From Perca fluviatilis (lineage: Eukaryota; Chordata; Actinopteri; Perciformes; Percidae), in NCBI RefSeq assembly GCF_010015445.1, contig NC_053127.1, positions 27,142,215 to 27,206,214 of the forward strand: a stretch of DNA of 64,000 nt, in the 5' to 3' direction. The notes beneath the pieces were generated by a model. That model was not told where the DNA came from. It searched no databases and saw nothing but the letters and a program-made list of their open reading frames with translations. The position numbers and the translations under genes are program-made. Positions 37,844 through 52,542 of this stretch are shown in pieces; the stretch's first letter is position 1, and each line of letters opens with the position of its first letter.

Positions 37844-39740
37844 CATCTTTATGAAAACTTACAGTGATGGCAAGAGACACATTCTTTTGTCCTGTCCTAT
37901 TTATTTATTTATGTTGGCCCATCATTTCTCTGTTGTTTTTTTGTGTTATAGTCTTCCTCTCTATAATATAAATAGGATGCTGGCACAATTACAGACTGAT
38001 TGCCATGGCGAGGCCACTCTTTTAAATCACTGTCCACTTTTTATTCACCACTTAACTGTGACCTTTTGTAGATGGATTAAACACAAAATCAATGGAGTGA
38101 TATGCACAAGGTGTGTGTGTCTGTGTGTGTGTCTGTGTCTGTGTCTGTGTCTCAGATAGCTTTATGTCTCGGAGTGCCCTCTGCTTATCAGGCATCATGC
38201 AATATCCCTCCTTACTCTCTTATCTCTCCGGCCCCTCTTTCCAATGTGTCATTCAATAGAAATCTCTTTAAAATAAACTTCTTAGACAAACGCCGCTGAG
38301 GCCAGCCTTATTATCTGTAAAGTCGGTGCATTAGTTTGCATTCATGCATGTCTGTCTACTGTATAAATGGTAAAAGAGGACGGTTGGTGCCGCGTCAGAC
38401 ACATGGTAGTTTTCACTGCTTAGCAGATATCCAGCCGTAACAGTTGGCTAATGGGTGGTGAGTACGAGAGAGGAGAACAGTAAAGCATCATTTGCAGACC
38501 CTGGGAGAGTCTCCAGAGAGACCGGTTAACAGCAGGTGTTTCTCTTTATACCTGCACTCCTGCCATCAATGATCTAGGGACAGAGGAGCTGCCACAGCAT
38601 AGTGCAAACTTCTGATCTAGTCTCATTGACAGCCAAATACCAATTGTTTAAAAGTGTGCAGTTGATACAATTTTGTATTCGAAAGGGTTTTATTTAACAG
38701 CAGCCTCTGGTTGTAGAAGCAGTAACTGTTTGGCCCCAGAGGTTTTTAAAGCTTGAATGAAGTACATAAATATCTGGCTTGGTATGGTGCAAACATGTGC
38801 AATAGTTTTCACATTGGTAAGGTAAATATGCACATGCTGATGTTGCAGAGTGATAGCAGAGTTCTATTTTAACATTTGTAAGTGATCACAGTGACATCAT
38901 TCAACAGGATGTTGACTGATTTTAAAAATAACCTGCTTAGCTGCTCTTTGACAAAAGACACTTTTTCCACAAATGTTTGGGACTTTTATTCTCTATGTGC
39001 CAACAAATCTTTCTGAAAACTGCCTTCAAAATATCCCCATAGTACGCTTCCACTGAATTCTAAAATGGCCTTGTAAGTAGTTCCAAAAGAAAGCTGTACA
39101 GTATGTATTGTCACTTGGAGTGTACACCCACACACTGCCAGTTCGTTTTTTTTTTATATCTTCATGTCTAATTAGTTTCCAAATGAAATTTCTTCTTTGT
39201 CACAAACTTTTCCATCGATTTCCGTCCTCACTTGACTCCCGCGTGAGAGGGTCTCTCCTTTTGATATCAACAGTTGCTGTTCTCCGCCTTTCATCTCTGA
39301 CTTTAATGGTGTTATTGGAATGTGAAACATGGACCTGACCGAGCAGCACACCAACTCTGCTCTTCTCTCTGACACACCAAGAGTGTATCAAACTCATTGC
39401 CTCTTATCTGCATCATATTCTCCTAATTGGGCTGGGGAGTGCAATAAATAGACAATCACTGCCAGGGTTGCCCTGAGGGCTATCGACAGCCGCTTGCATT
39501 TTAATAGCTTCACTCCTTGTAGCTCTTTTTGTTTCACTGCACGGTTTGATACACTTTCCATTAGCACATGCCCACGAACGAATGCCGAGGGTACTGCTGC
39601 ACGCTGAGGTGTACAGATGCCCACACAGTACATCTGCTTTACAGTACTTTGCTGTGCCGAACGTGGGTGTGTGTTGGCAGTGAAAAGCTCCACAGTACAT
39701 GTGGAGGATTGATTTCCTCGTACCTGCTTACAAACACTGG
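37844..39740. other. intronic stretch, no gene seen
   Basis: A tgtgtctgtgtctgtgtc run is present at 38111-38152. Otherwise nothing was recognised. Confidence 0.6.
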
Positions 39741-39748
39741 GAGGGAGG

Positions 39749-40077
39749 TAGGACTGGGCAATATATCGATATATGAGGCTAGATATCGTCTTAAATTCTG
39801 GATATCGTAATATCGCAATATGACATAAGTGTTGTCTTTTCCTGGTTTTAAAGGCTGCATTATAGTAAAGTTTTTCGGGAACTTACAGACTGTTTTAGCT
39901 GTTTTATTATTTGCCTTTACCCACTTAGTCATTATATCCATTATTGACGAGTATTTATCAAAAATCTCATTGTGTAAATATTTTGTCAAAGCACCAATAG
40001 TCAACCTCACAATATCTCCTCAATATCGATGTATTTGGTAAAAAAAAAAATGATTTTCTCCATATCGCCCAGCTTTA
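39749..40077 (-). mobile_element. hAT-type MITE, copy 2 (reverse)
   Basis: The ends are TAGGACTGGGCAATATATCG and CGCCCAGCTTTA, with perfect 8-bp duplications gagggagg at 39741-39748 and 40078-40085. It is the reverse-oriented relative of 14502-14851: the tgcctttacccacttagtca block is the complement of the other copy's tgactaagtggataaaggca. Confidence 0.9.
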
Positions 40078-40085
40078 GAGGGAGG

Positions 40086-41552
40086 TGCAAGGTGGGAGTG
40101 GGATATAAATTACAGTAGATTAGTAAGGGTTGTGTAGATGTTTGTCTTTTTGTGTGTGTGCATAGGGGTGTCTGCACTTGAATGTGACCTCTTGTGTTTG
40201 TGTGTGCAGACAGACACGGCTTCAGGCCCCGTGTACGACAGTGGTTGCCCTAATCTATGGAAGCACTGGGTTGTATCCAACCAGTCGGAGCCTTGGGGAT
40301 TTAGGCCAGCTAATTACAATGTATAGTGGCTGGCTGCCATGGTAACGTTGGTTGGTTGGGTTTGAGGGGGTTACAGCAATTCATGCACGTGGCTCTGCAG
40401 CGGAGGGGGGCCCTTATCTCTCGCTGCCTACAGGCATATGGTACGTGAAGATATGCAGCAGTGGTAGAATTGTCATTCATTTGAGGTATAAAGGGACAAC
40501 ACTGCCTTTTTATCAGACTCCTCTCTAGCAGGGAAGTGCTCTGGATGTGTGCGCACAGGTTGTAGAGTTAAACAAAAGTCTCATCTGTCTGCCTGTGTGA
40601 GATGTTTCATGCTGTTAAGGTTGTGATTTTGGATTGGCCACTCTTCTGTCATCTTCCATTAAAGCGCAATGCTTTGGATGCCCCGCTTTTTTCTTCTTTT
40701 TTTTCCCACCGTTTGTACTTCATTTCAGCTTTCTCGCTCTCTCTCCAGAAAAAGAGACTACCCATTATCGCCTTGATCAGGCTGGATGAGAGAAAGGGGG
40801 GAACAAAGACCCCGGTTTAACTGGATGACTCACAGACTTTCAGACCGCCGCTCCTCACAGCTCTTGACACCACCTTTAGTTAGCACTAGTTAGCATTACT
40901 GTAAAATCCAGTCAGTTCAAATTGGATGTCCTATTTGTTGAAACGGAGAGTGCACTCACTGAAATTTAACTGTAATTTTGGGTCTGAAACACTAGATAGG
41001 CAGCTCTGTTGTATAATCTGTGGATTATATCTATACAATAGAATTAGATTAGGCTCAATAAAGAGAATTTATTTCATAATTTCAATGAATGAATACCGTT
41101 GGAAGTAAGTTAGTATTAGTAAGAGGTGAAAATGTTCTAAATCTCTTGTGAAATTGGATTAAACTTTAAATTATTCCCAGAAGTGATGGGATTTCTTTCG
41201 ATAGAATTCCCTCGCAGGCCCAGCACCCTTGATATTCTGTTGTTATCAGAGTTTATTGAAGGTGACCATGATGCATTCACGCCTCTCATGCTATATAGCA
41301 TTGACTCAGTAACCTGTATTTAGTGCTGTTCCTACCTGCCACATCCTGCATTCATGTGAAATTCATGTACTTGGCAGTAGTTCTTTTTATAGCATTACTT
41401 TTACATCTTGTTTTCAGCATTGCTGACATCATCAGTATATGTACAGATCATCAGTTGGATCGTGCAGCCTGCAGTGGATGGCTGGTTCAGGTGAAGCCCG
41501 TCCATGTACAGTTCCTCAGTAATCACAGTTAAATCATGTTTTTCATAGACTG
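40086..41552. other. intronic stretch, no gene seen
   Basis: No exon or bounded repeat was recognised. Confidence 0.6.
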
Positions 41553-41555
41553 TTA

Positions 41556-42331
41556 GTCTACGTTCAGACTGCAGGCAAAAGTGGCCCAAATCTTTTTTGG
41601 GGGGGTCAAGTGACCAGGTCAGACTTCTTCAGAAGTAGTGTGAACACTCATATCTTCCCCAGATCAGATATTTTTTTTCTTTCTTCAATGCGGCCGCAGT
41701 GTGAACAACCAAGGCGGATTTAATGCGACTTTTACATCAATAACCCTCGCTGCGCCCTCTCTCTGGTGGTGCGCCCTCGGGGTCGGGCGCACCACCGGCT
41801 CGTCTCGCCCGCACCGTCGGGGAGGTGGAGCGTGAGCGCGTGCGATAGGACCCGAAAGAGGGTGAACTATGCCTGGGCAGGGCGAAGCCAGAGGAAACTC
41901 TGGTGGAGGCCCGTCGCGGTCCTGACGTGCAAATCGGTCGTCCGGTCACACAGACCTCTGGAGTGAATTTGCAGCCATAACCCCGCAAAAAAGGCCAAAA
42001 TAGCCAATTTGGCTCTCTTTCTCTTCATTCTTCTCCTCCTCAGCACCTGCTCATTTAATGTTACGGCTGCCATTACACAAACATTTTTAAAATAAAAGCG
42101 AAAATGCTTACTTCCTCCATAACCTCCCTAGCTTTAGTGCAAAAGCTTTCTGCGTCTGATGTCATTGTTATTGTTCTTTTGCGCATGCGGGTCAGTTCCA
42201 AACCGCAAACCGTTCACACTGGAATCTGATATAGGCCACATTTTAAAAGGTAATGTGAACAGCCAAACAAAAAATCGAATCTGAGCAAAAAATCCGAATT
42301 AAGCATTAAGACTTGCGGTGTGAACGTAGCT
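41556..42331. mobile_element. TIR element with TTA TSD (Harbinger-like?)
   Basis: The left end GTCTACGTTCAGACTGC and the reverse complement of the right end AGCTACGTTCACACCGC pair over about 15 bases. They are flanked by TTA at 41553-41555 and 42332-42334. The interior repeats gtgtgaacaac and gtgaacagcc, and it has a GC-rich block (about 41750-41960). There is no transposase domain. The 3-bp duplication is weak evidence on its own. Confidence 0.65.
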
Positions 42332-42896
42332 TTAGAGGCACAGGGGAAATGAGAATAACAACAATGAATCCAGGGAGGCTATGTTTTTTCGTTTAGATGC
42401 TTTTACAGGGCCGTAAGATTGTGTGTTTCTGGGAGAGTTTTCTCCAATGCCAAAAAACTAATAGATTTGGAAACAAACTAGTTTCAAAACAGTTTCTCCC
42501 ACAAATCCCCATGTAAAACTTGACTCCGTGGTGCTGCAGAGTGCCATGCTGATATTTTATTAAAATGCTTTCTGCTTAGCTAATCAAATGACTTCCCAAT
42601 GAACCAGTGAAGTGGTTTTAGAGAATGTCGTACACATCTTCTTGAATTCAACCCTTGACTGTTCCTCGCAAAAGACTGTGTTGAGGTCGACTGTTGTGCA
42701 ACAGACATCTGTTAACAAAATGCTTCACCAACACCACTGAAAGCTTCCTTGTCAAATACCATTCCAACTCAAGGCTCAAACAAACCGACTAGATTGGAAT
42801 CTGTCATTGTGCAGCACGCCTTTTCTCTGAACATCTGCTATCTCTCTGTGTGCACATGTGCCTGCGTGTTCACTAGCATTTGTCAGCAGTTGTTTG

Positions 42897-42899
<3 letters not shown>

Positions 42900-42949
<50 letters not shown>

Positions 42950-42973
42950 GCGTGTGTGTGTGTGCGTGTGCAT
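42900..42973 (+). repeat. (GT)n microsatellite with GC interruptions
   Basis: A GT run with gcgtgtgc variants at its 3' side. Confidence 0.95.
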
Positions 42974-43652
42974 GAGGATAAAGGTGGGCGTGTCTGCGTA
43001 TTGATCACTACCTAAGCTGGATTGATCACAGTTGCGATGGCTCCTGGGGGAAGCAGCGTGCGGTAAAGAACACAGTCTGTTGCTCCACATCTGCCTCTCT
43101 GGCCCGCGCCGGTTTCTTTTTCAGCCAACAGGTTTGTTTACCTTTTTGGTTTCTGAATGGTTTGTTGTGTGAGGAGGAAAAGACTTCGGAGCTCCTGATG
43201 ATCCTTGGGTCTAGTTCACAGATAAAAATAAAAAAAATCAATTAAAAGCTAATGAAGCAGCTATTCTTGTGCTTAAACTGTGGTTACACCAGCTGGCCAA
43301 TTCTGAGTATTTTTTTATTGAACATAACCAATGTATTTTCAAATTTAATGTTGTAAAACAAACACGTCTATACACTCACCAAAACTCCCCTCTTCAATGT
43401 ATAGCTTTTAATTTGAATCATCTGCATATATTGGGGGATTGAATTGGTTTGCAGTGATGCTATGCTGCTGCTGGTTCCGTCCTCTGAGTCTCGTGTCATG
43501 TCGCTGCTGTTGAAATACTTTATGTCGATGAGAGGAGTAACGGGCCCGGCCTGTAAACACAGACCTTCATAAAGGCTTTTAATTTCCCCAGTGTCGCCTC
43601 CTGATTGATGATCGCAGGACAGGGAGGTGTAAAAGCCTACATGTACTCAGTC

Positions 43653-43656
<4 letters not shown>

Positions 43657-43740
<84 letters not shown>
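43657..43740 (+). repeat. (CA)n microsatellite
   Basis: A perfect run of about 42 units, followed by gacacgacacgacac. Confidence 0.97.
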
Positions 43741-43742
<2 letters not shown>

Positions 43743-44047
43743 GACACGACACGACACAATGACCACACATCTGCCAAGCCACTGATGTACCATCATGCTG
43801 TCATGGCTCCACAGGACCAGGACGACCAGTTGCTGAGCAGGAGACTTCGGGAGGCAGCACTCTGTCTTTTAGTTTTCCTTCACCTCTCTCCATCTTTTAT
43901 CCGGTCCTGGGAGTATTGGATCTGTTAGGGTTGAGCTCACTTACGGTACATCTTTTGAGAGCGGCACTGAAGACGCAGAGGAATATCTTGTCAACAACCC
44001 AGAGCGCACACATAAAAAAACAGGGTACACAGTAAAGGCAGTTGAGG

Positions 44048-44137
<90 letters not shown>
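44048..44137 (+). repeat. (CT)n-(CA)n compound microsatellite
   Basis: A short CT run (44048-44061) is followed by a perfect CA run to 44137. Confidence 0.97.
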
Positions 44138-44138
<1 letters not shown>

Positions 44139-45410
44139 GTCACAGTTACAGTCCATGGTCCTCCCCAAAGAAACTTGGAAGGTGCACGGCAGCCCTTGCT
44201 CTTTAGCACACATCTCTACTGTAAAAACAAGTGGGTGTTTGTGTGCGTGTGTGTGCTCAGTCTCTGCAGCCATGCACTCTATACAGTACAGATGCAGTTT
44301 GCAGGGCTGCTTCCTGGTGCCCACACAGTGTTGGCTGGCTGCAGGGCATGATGTAATCTCTCTCCGGTTTAGAAAAAAAAAAAAAGTGCTGAGCAAGGCA
44401 GCACAACTCCCTGATAGGATTCTCACACTGCAGCAGCAACTTTTCCTTCGCCTTACTTTATTAGTCCAAGCTCCTATAGATGGGCAAGGGAGAGGAGGAT
44501 GACGGTACACAGTAGATCCTGTAGTTGCTGCGCAAGGGGAAAACACATTTGCATGTGTTTTCTCCTCTCCCAATTATCAGAATTTGATCCAGTGACATTT
44601 CTGTTAAAATGCAGCTTCTCTTATCACAAGATTACTGCTAGGCCGAGGTCACCGATATTATTGATACCAATGTGAATGGTTTCAGTTTGTTTCTGCGCTT
44701 GTGAGCAGGCTAGAGTTTCTACATCAGCATTTAGAAAATGGTGATTTTTACCAAGGAAATTGTGTAACAAAATCACGCAAGTTTAATAAAGTGAGAAATC
44801 AGCGAGATTTTTGCTGTGTGTTCACTCACCTGTCATTAGATCAACACATACAGTAGTATTGTTGCACCACACAGAGTACTTACACTCTGCTGTCGCTGCC
44901 AGCCACTACATTATGAGTTAGAGTTGATTCAAAGGTAGGCAATGAGAAAATGAGTTGTCTCATGCAGGTACAGTAGCTGACGGCTACATTTGCATACCAA
45001 CATATCCGTGGTGTTTTTGAAGTTTCCATGCAGCAGAATGGTTGGCAGTTGATGTGAATTGCTTCTGTAATTCTTTTATTGCAGAAGCCTTTTATGTATG
45101 CGTGTATGCTTTTGTCTAACATTCACGTGTAGACATTTACGTGTGCCTGCTGTTGTCTGTGTGATGGATGCCTCTGTCAGTCCCAAGTAGCCCAGTGGAC
45201 AGGTTGGCTGTGTGATGTATGCCTTAGCAGGTTTCTGTAGACCGGCTTAGCCATCACATCACTGCCCATGCCATTTACCACATGCACACACAACCTGCTC
45301 TTAAAAAGACGGATCAAATAATCCCTTTTATGTGTGAGCATGAAGGTGAGTTAACAGAAGCGTTTCCGTTGAAACTGGCTTCGCTTCAACGGAATGCTCA
45401 CTTTAATTAA
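44138..45410. other. intronic stretch, no gene seen
   Basis: Only an A12 run (44372-44384) and a small inverted pair, ttccgttgaa/ttcaacggaa (45364-45373 and 45385-45394), stand out. Confidence 0.55.
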
Positions 45411-45773
45411 TAGGGGTGTACCGATACCTCATTCTGGATCGATATATCGATTCAGTGATTAAATGATCCAATATCATCCATGCAAAGTACAAATATCGAT
45501 ACATAGAGTGTGTTCGTTAAAATGTGCCTTTATTTTGAAATCCCCACTTTATATTCATTCTTTTTAATAAAATGAATAGTTTTTCATTTCAATGTCTGGA
45601 AGAACTCTGTACTAAAATAGTTACTTTTAGCACGTTGATATAAATGTAAATGGTCGTGTTAAACGGGCATATGATATTGTCTCATATCGATCGATATCAG
45701 CAAATCACATTGTTGTCCAAAGAATCAATATAATATTGTATGGTGATATATAACTTGTGATTTTAGACCCCTA
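45411..45773. mobile_element. hAT-type MITE without visible TSD
   Basis: The ends are TAGGGGTGTACCGATAC and TTTTAGACCCCTA, and the body is rich in atcgatat motifs. The flanks (ttaattaa, gtactggt) do not match, so the duplication has decayed or one end was rearranged. Confidence 0.7.
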
Positions 45774-45800
45774 GTACTGGTAGTTAAACCGCTGAGACTG

Positions 45801-45801
45801 G

Positions 45802-45849
<48 letters not shown>

Positions 45850-45851
45850 CC
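45801..45851 (+). repeat. (GCCT)n microsatellite
   Basis: About 12.5 perfect gcct units. Confidence 0.97.
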
Positions 45852-46755
45852 ATAGTGTCTCTGAGCAGGGGTCTGTCCGTGTGATGTCGCCTGCCCAGTG
45901 TGGGTGTGAGGAGGCAAAGCAGCACAGGGAAGGTCACCGTTTTTTAGTTCTTCAACAGGAGTGTGGTAGGAGCTGAATATGTTTTAAATAGTAATGACAC
46001 TGCCACTCAGTGAAATTCAATTAAAAAGCTGAGCCTCAGTCCACTTATACCCTCCGTATTTTATTGAGGATGTTTTACAAAAAAAGTAAAAAAAAAAAAA
46101 AAAAGATGAGCAGCAGTAACAGGCATGCAGGCTGTGGTCACATGAACAGAAGAGCAGCACAGAAAGGAAAGCTGAAATGGGAGCCGTAATGTACATATAG
46201 ATCTGGTATGTTCACAATGATGGATTTCTTCTTTTGTGGCAGGTTCGGAGTCAGTGTGTGCTTAGCTGGAAGGGAGCAATCCATATTCTCCCTGCAGGGG
46301 TTTATTGTTGAGTGTGGAGGGGTGGTGGTGGTGAAAGAGGGAGTTTCTAACACCCCAGTAGACAGTATTCTCTCTGTGGTCAGTGGAACACTCAGCTAGT
46401 TTATGACTCATCCTGATCAGCTTTAAAAGTTTCTCTTGTCTCCTGGTATGAATAGTGCACTTCTTCCAGGAACACTGGCTACCTCCCGACATGACCAAAC
46501 AGATTATTGGCAAGCAGGACGCATTTGCATCAACGTGGCCAGTTGTCATGGCAGCCTTGTCCTTGCCATGGAATAGAAGGCCGGTTATTGCGAGTGACAG
46601 GTGGATTTAGAGCGGTCCGTCGCTTGAGGTTAGCAGTAAGAGTGATGTGAGCTGACATTGGGCGGAAGTCATTGAGTCAGTGAGTGGGTGGCGGGGTAGC
46701 AGGCATGGGGCTGCAGATTTAACTGGATGGTTATGCAACTATATTTCGAATTTAT

Positions 46756-47083
46756 CAGGGATGCAACTAATGGTTGTTTTCATTAATCTGTCGATTATTT
46801 TCTCGATTACTTGTTTGGTCCATAAAATGTCAGAAAATTGTGAAATATGTCCATCAGCGTGTCCCAGAGCCTAAGATGACGTCCTCAAATGTCTTGTTTT
46901 GGCCACAGCTCAAATATATTAAGTTAACTGTCATAGAGGAACGAAGGAACCAGAAAGTTTTCACATTTAAGAAGCTTTTACTTTTTTAAGTCAAAATTAC
47001 TCAAACCGATTTAAGCGATTATTAAAATAGTTGCTGATTAATTTAATAGTTGACAACTAATCGATTAATCTTTTGAAGCTCCA
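46756..47083. mobile_element. hAT-like MITE, diverged
   Basis: The left end CAGGGATGCAACTAATGG and the right-hand gacaactaatcgattaatc region form a weak inverted pair, with the cgattattttctcgatta subterminal motif common in fish MITEs. No target duplication is evident, and the right boundary is approximate. Confidence 0.55.
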
Positions 47084-47571
47084 GACTTTATTACCCAGAA
47101 GGCATAGCTGACTATCACACAGCACAGCAGTGGTTCTCAGGAGAACCTCTGGACTCTCTCCATTACTCCATCATGCGTTGTTTCTCTGCTGCCAGCAGTC
47201 AGGGGTGAAACTCAAATCAGAGGGTACTTAGGTATTGATAAAATGCACATCATCATGGGTTCTTTGGTTAAATGACGGTCTCTAAACATTAGCTTTGAAT
47301 TCAGTCCCTCACCTCTGACCTCTTTAAAGGATCACACAGGAGGTTTTGCAGGTTTTATCCCTTTAACCACAAATAACGTTACATCCAACATTATCCAAAG
47401 CATATCACGAGTTATTTGATTTTTCTAGGTTACAGATGGGGACCTCAGTTTGTGTCAGTATATGAAAATCTAATTGCAGATAAGTGTTTGATACAGGCAA
47501 TCTAACTCAGAGAACATTTAATCTGCTGCTTTACGTTTTGTCAATGTAACCTTATTGCTGCTTGGCGGTGC

Positions 47572-48032
47572 TAGCCTGACAAGCCAGACCCACATCAAGA
47601 TGTTGGGTCTGGGAACTCACCATTGGCAGGGCTCAATCCGAGGGGCGGGATAAACGGTTGTCTGTCAAATTCCCTCTGCACGCAGTAGGATAGAGCTACA
47701 ACCAGGCAGAGCAACGAAGAAGGAAGAGAAGCTAGTTGATAGATTAAACTTTTGCCGTATCCAGTCGGTAAAACTCTGAACACATCTTCCTTTTTTTAAG
47801 AATGACTTCATTGCCGTTCTTTGTTCTTTTCTCAAAGAAAAGCTTAACTCCAAGTCTTCCAGAGTCAAAGCCGTTTCGAAAGGCCATAAGCCCGCCCACC
47901 AACTCTATACACGATGTGATTGGCCTAGCCAGAGTTTAGTTTTTCCAGCTCGCAAGCCAACAGAGTTGCTAGACTGACCTTGGCTGCAAATTACATTTGG
48001 TGCCGCTAGGGTGCGTCTAGATTTCTAGGCTA
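47572..48032. mobile_element. MITE with imperfect 9-bp TSD (Mutator-like?)
   Basis: The ends are TAGCCTGACAAGCCAGAC and, inverted, TAGCCTAGAAATCTAGAC. The flanks are tggcggtgc (47563-47571) and tggcagtgc (48033-48041), nine bases with one mismatch. The 461-bp body has no coding domain. It is a common fish interspersed repeat by appearance. Confidence 0.75.
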
Positions 48033-48490
48033 TGGCAGTGCAGCTGCAAGCAGGGAAAACTCTTGTGGTGGGAGATTTGAGAGTAGGCTGCTGAAAAGTG
48101 TTGCATTCACATGCTATGTTGTCTAAACATCTAACAGACAATAACCAACCCTTTTTTAGGTGTCATACTGTAAGGGCATAAATTGCGTCAGACCGCTATT
48201 CTTCATTTATTTAAAAAACGACTTTATTTAATGCTCAGGCATTTATATTATTGCTCTGCACTGTGAAAACGTTGGCAGCAGTTTCGGGTTTTTCTAAAAA
48301 TCATTTTTCTGATTTGTTGATCATTGTAATCGCTTTGATTCCCTTTTGTAATAAATTTCTTCCACCACATGTGGAACTAGTTTCTGTGAAACTGCTGAGG
48401 TAGTTTTGTACTCACAAGGCAGATTTAAACCCTTTACATTGTCACATAGACTTACAGTATGCAGTCGCTGAATTGCAATTCTGCAAATGC

Positions 48491-50627
<2,137 letters not shown>

Positions 50628-50992
50628 TTATGACTATATGACTGATATGGAGAAAATCAAATATCACGATATTTTTGACAAAATACCTTGATATCGATAC
50701 TGCGACGATATTGTAGTGTTGGCAATTGGTGCTTTCACAAAATATTTACACAATGATATTTTTGATAAATAATCATCAGTAATGTGGGTATAATGACTAA
50801 GTGGGTAAAGGCAAATAATAGAACAGTTACAACAGTCTGGTAAGTTCAGGAAATGACATCACTTTACTGTCATGTAGCCTTTATAACCAGTAAAAGACAA
50901 CACTGATGCCATATTACGATATCCAAAATCTAAGATGTTATCTAGTCTCATATCACGATATCGATATAATATCAATATATTGCCCAGCTCTA
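50628..50992 (+). mobile_element. hAT-type MITE, copy 3
   Basis: It aligns with 14502-14851 through gcgacgatattgtag, ttggtgctttcacaaaatat and aatgactaagtgggtaaagg, and ends atattgcccagctcta. The left terminus is degraded and the duplication is not clear, so this is the oldest-looking of the three copies. Confidence 0.75.
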
Positions 50993-51656
50993 GGAGACGC
51001 TTTGTTCCTCTCACTATGACTCTTGAGAGCGAGTAGCGACTAACACCACAGGTCTTATGTTGACAACGTGGACGCAGATATAGGAAACTCCGAAGGCAGT
51101 CGTAATATTTACCGAGCCGTCTAGGCTAACGCTGTTGCGCTAACGTTAGCAAACGTCGGCGTAGCGTTAGCTAGCTGTCTAAACTGGTGAAAATCCGAAC
51201 AGCATCCCCGTCCAAGCTGTTTCACTTTCCCTCCAATATTATTAAACAAATAATAAAGACACATTGACTTGGTCGAGACCAAAAGCCATATTTTGCCAGA
51301 CCAGGGCCAGAAACCGTGACCGTGACAGTGAACCGAGACAGGGCTTTCGCCTGTCGTCTCCCCAACGTGACGTCATGCAATGCATTGTGGGGGAAAGGAG
51401 AAACTGCTGTAAAATAGTACTACTTTTTCGTATTTTATTCAGTTTTGTGATATCCATTGTATTTGATGTTGTTGGGTAAAAGTTTAAATGTTTATTACCA
51501 ACAAGCAAATTGCAAAAATTCGTTAGAAAATAAACCCTGCAACATGGGCTTTAAACTTTAATATTAATTTATACAATTGCAATGCCTTGATTTTAGTAAA
51601 GTTAGTACACAGTCATAGCCATTAATGCAATGGTACTAATAATTGGCATAATTTCT
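50993..51656. other. non-coding stretch, probable repeat-derived
   Basis: This stretch contains gctaacgttagcaaacgtcg-type motifs and a moderately GC-rich part. It may be the body of the element whose end is at 51750-51810, but no left terminus was found. Confidence 0.35.
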
Positions 51657-51749
51657 TTCAGTGTTTTTGTTTTTTTCGGTTTTCGTTCTTGGTTTTTTTC
51701 CGGTCTTTTTCGGTTTCGGCCAAGAATTTTCCTTTCGGTGCATCCCTAA
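51657..51749 (-). mobile_element. hAT terminal fragment (ggtgcatcccta end)
   Basis: The stretch tttcggttttcgttcttgg to tttcggtgcatccctaa is the inverted terminus of a fish hAT rich in ggccgaaaccg. It abuts a second hAT terminus directly. Confidence 0.6.
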
Positions 51750-51810
51750 TATTAATATTAATAAACAAACAAACTTCGAATATGATTTTTGGCCAGAAGT
51801 CAAAGCCCTA
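51750..51810 (-). mobile_element. hAT terminal fragment related to 31169-32042
   Basis: aaacttcgaatatgattttt, then ggccagaagtcaaagcccta, is almost the exact complement of the left end of the hAT at 31169. The rest of this copy was not recognised. Confidence 0.75.
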
Positions 51811-52004
51811 ATCAGAGCTTCTGTTTCATAGTTTGTCAGTTGTTTGTGCAATTTGTCTTATTCAACCAATTTGCCAAAGACAGCTGCAAGAAAAGCACGG
51901 AGGAATATTTTCGTTTTCAGTGAGCTTTATAAAGACTTATTTATAGATTATTGGGAACTTGCTATTCAAAAAAAGGAGTGTAGAACAACAGTGCTGCGAC
52001 AGAC

Positions 52005-52180
52005 ATCAAGTCAAGTGGGTTTTATTGTCATTTCAACCATATACACTGTATATAGTGAAACGAAACAACGTTTCACCATGGATCAAGTGGTGTTACATAT
52101 TTAAAATATATAAAAACGACATTATATAAAAACGACATTCGAGACCGGCTACATTTAGTGCACACACATTATAGACTACA
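52005..52180 (-). mobile_element. LINE-like 3' end, reverse orientation
   Basis: gacatcaagtcaagtgggt is followed by tttattgtcatttcaacca. Read on the minus strand, this is a body ending aatgacaataaaa with a short TTGAC tail. The block is the inverse of 12700-12855. No coding part is present. Confidence 0.65.
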
Positions 52181-52369
52181 CATAAAGTGCAATTACTACT
52201 TAAAGTAGAGCATTTAAGACAGACAAGGGACAGGACAGACAACAAAAGACAGGGCATAAGTAGACTTGTAACAGAGCACTGATTGTTATGAGTTAGGTCC
52301 ACCGTGAGGTGAAGGTAGAATATATAGAATTTAGCAGCAGAAAAAAAAGACTCTCATTCAGACTATAAA

Positions 52370-52542
52370 ATATTCTTTATAATTATTAACAGGATGGGAA
52401 ACCACAAGAAATACCTATTTTAACAATCTAAGCGCACGGCGAGAAGCGCATGGCGCAGGTGCGTTTATAAATATTAAAATAGCAGACACTTGCATCGGGC
52501 TTTGTGCCGCACTGCGCCGGGTGCAAGATAGGGCCCTTAGTC
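52370..52542 (-). mobile_element. truncated MITE ending in gatagggccctta
   Basis: cactgcgccgggtgcaagat, then agggcccttag, is the inverted end of a repeat I recognise from fish genomes. The other end is missing, and the left limit is approximate. Confidence 0.45.

Noticed and set aside
40138..40326. Possible extra exon (62-codon frame after tgtgtgcag)
   Set aside because: It follows a GT-rich stretch, shows no recognised domain, and has no clear donor in phase with the abr exons.
41737..42073. GC-rich open frames resembling a CpG-island exon
   Set aside because: The segment is the interior of a TTA-flanked TIR element (41556-42331), so the base composition comes from that element.
47329..47373. 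Very short TTAAAGGAT...ATCCCTTTAA inverted pair
   Set aside because: Only about 45 bases separate the ends and there is no body. It may be a chance pair or a heavily deleted MITE, and is not strong enough to annotate.
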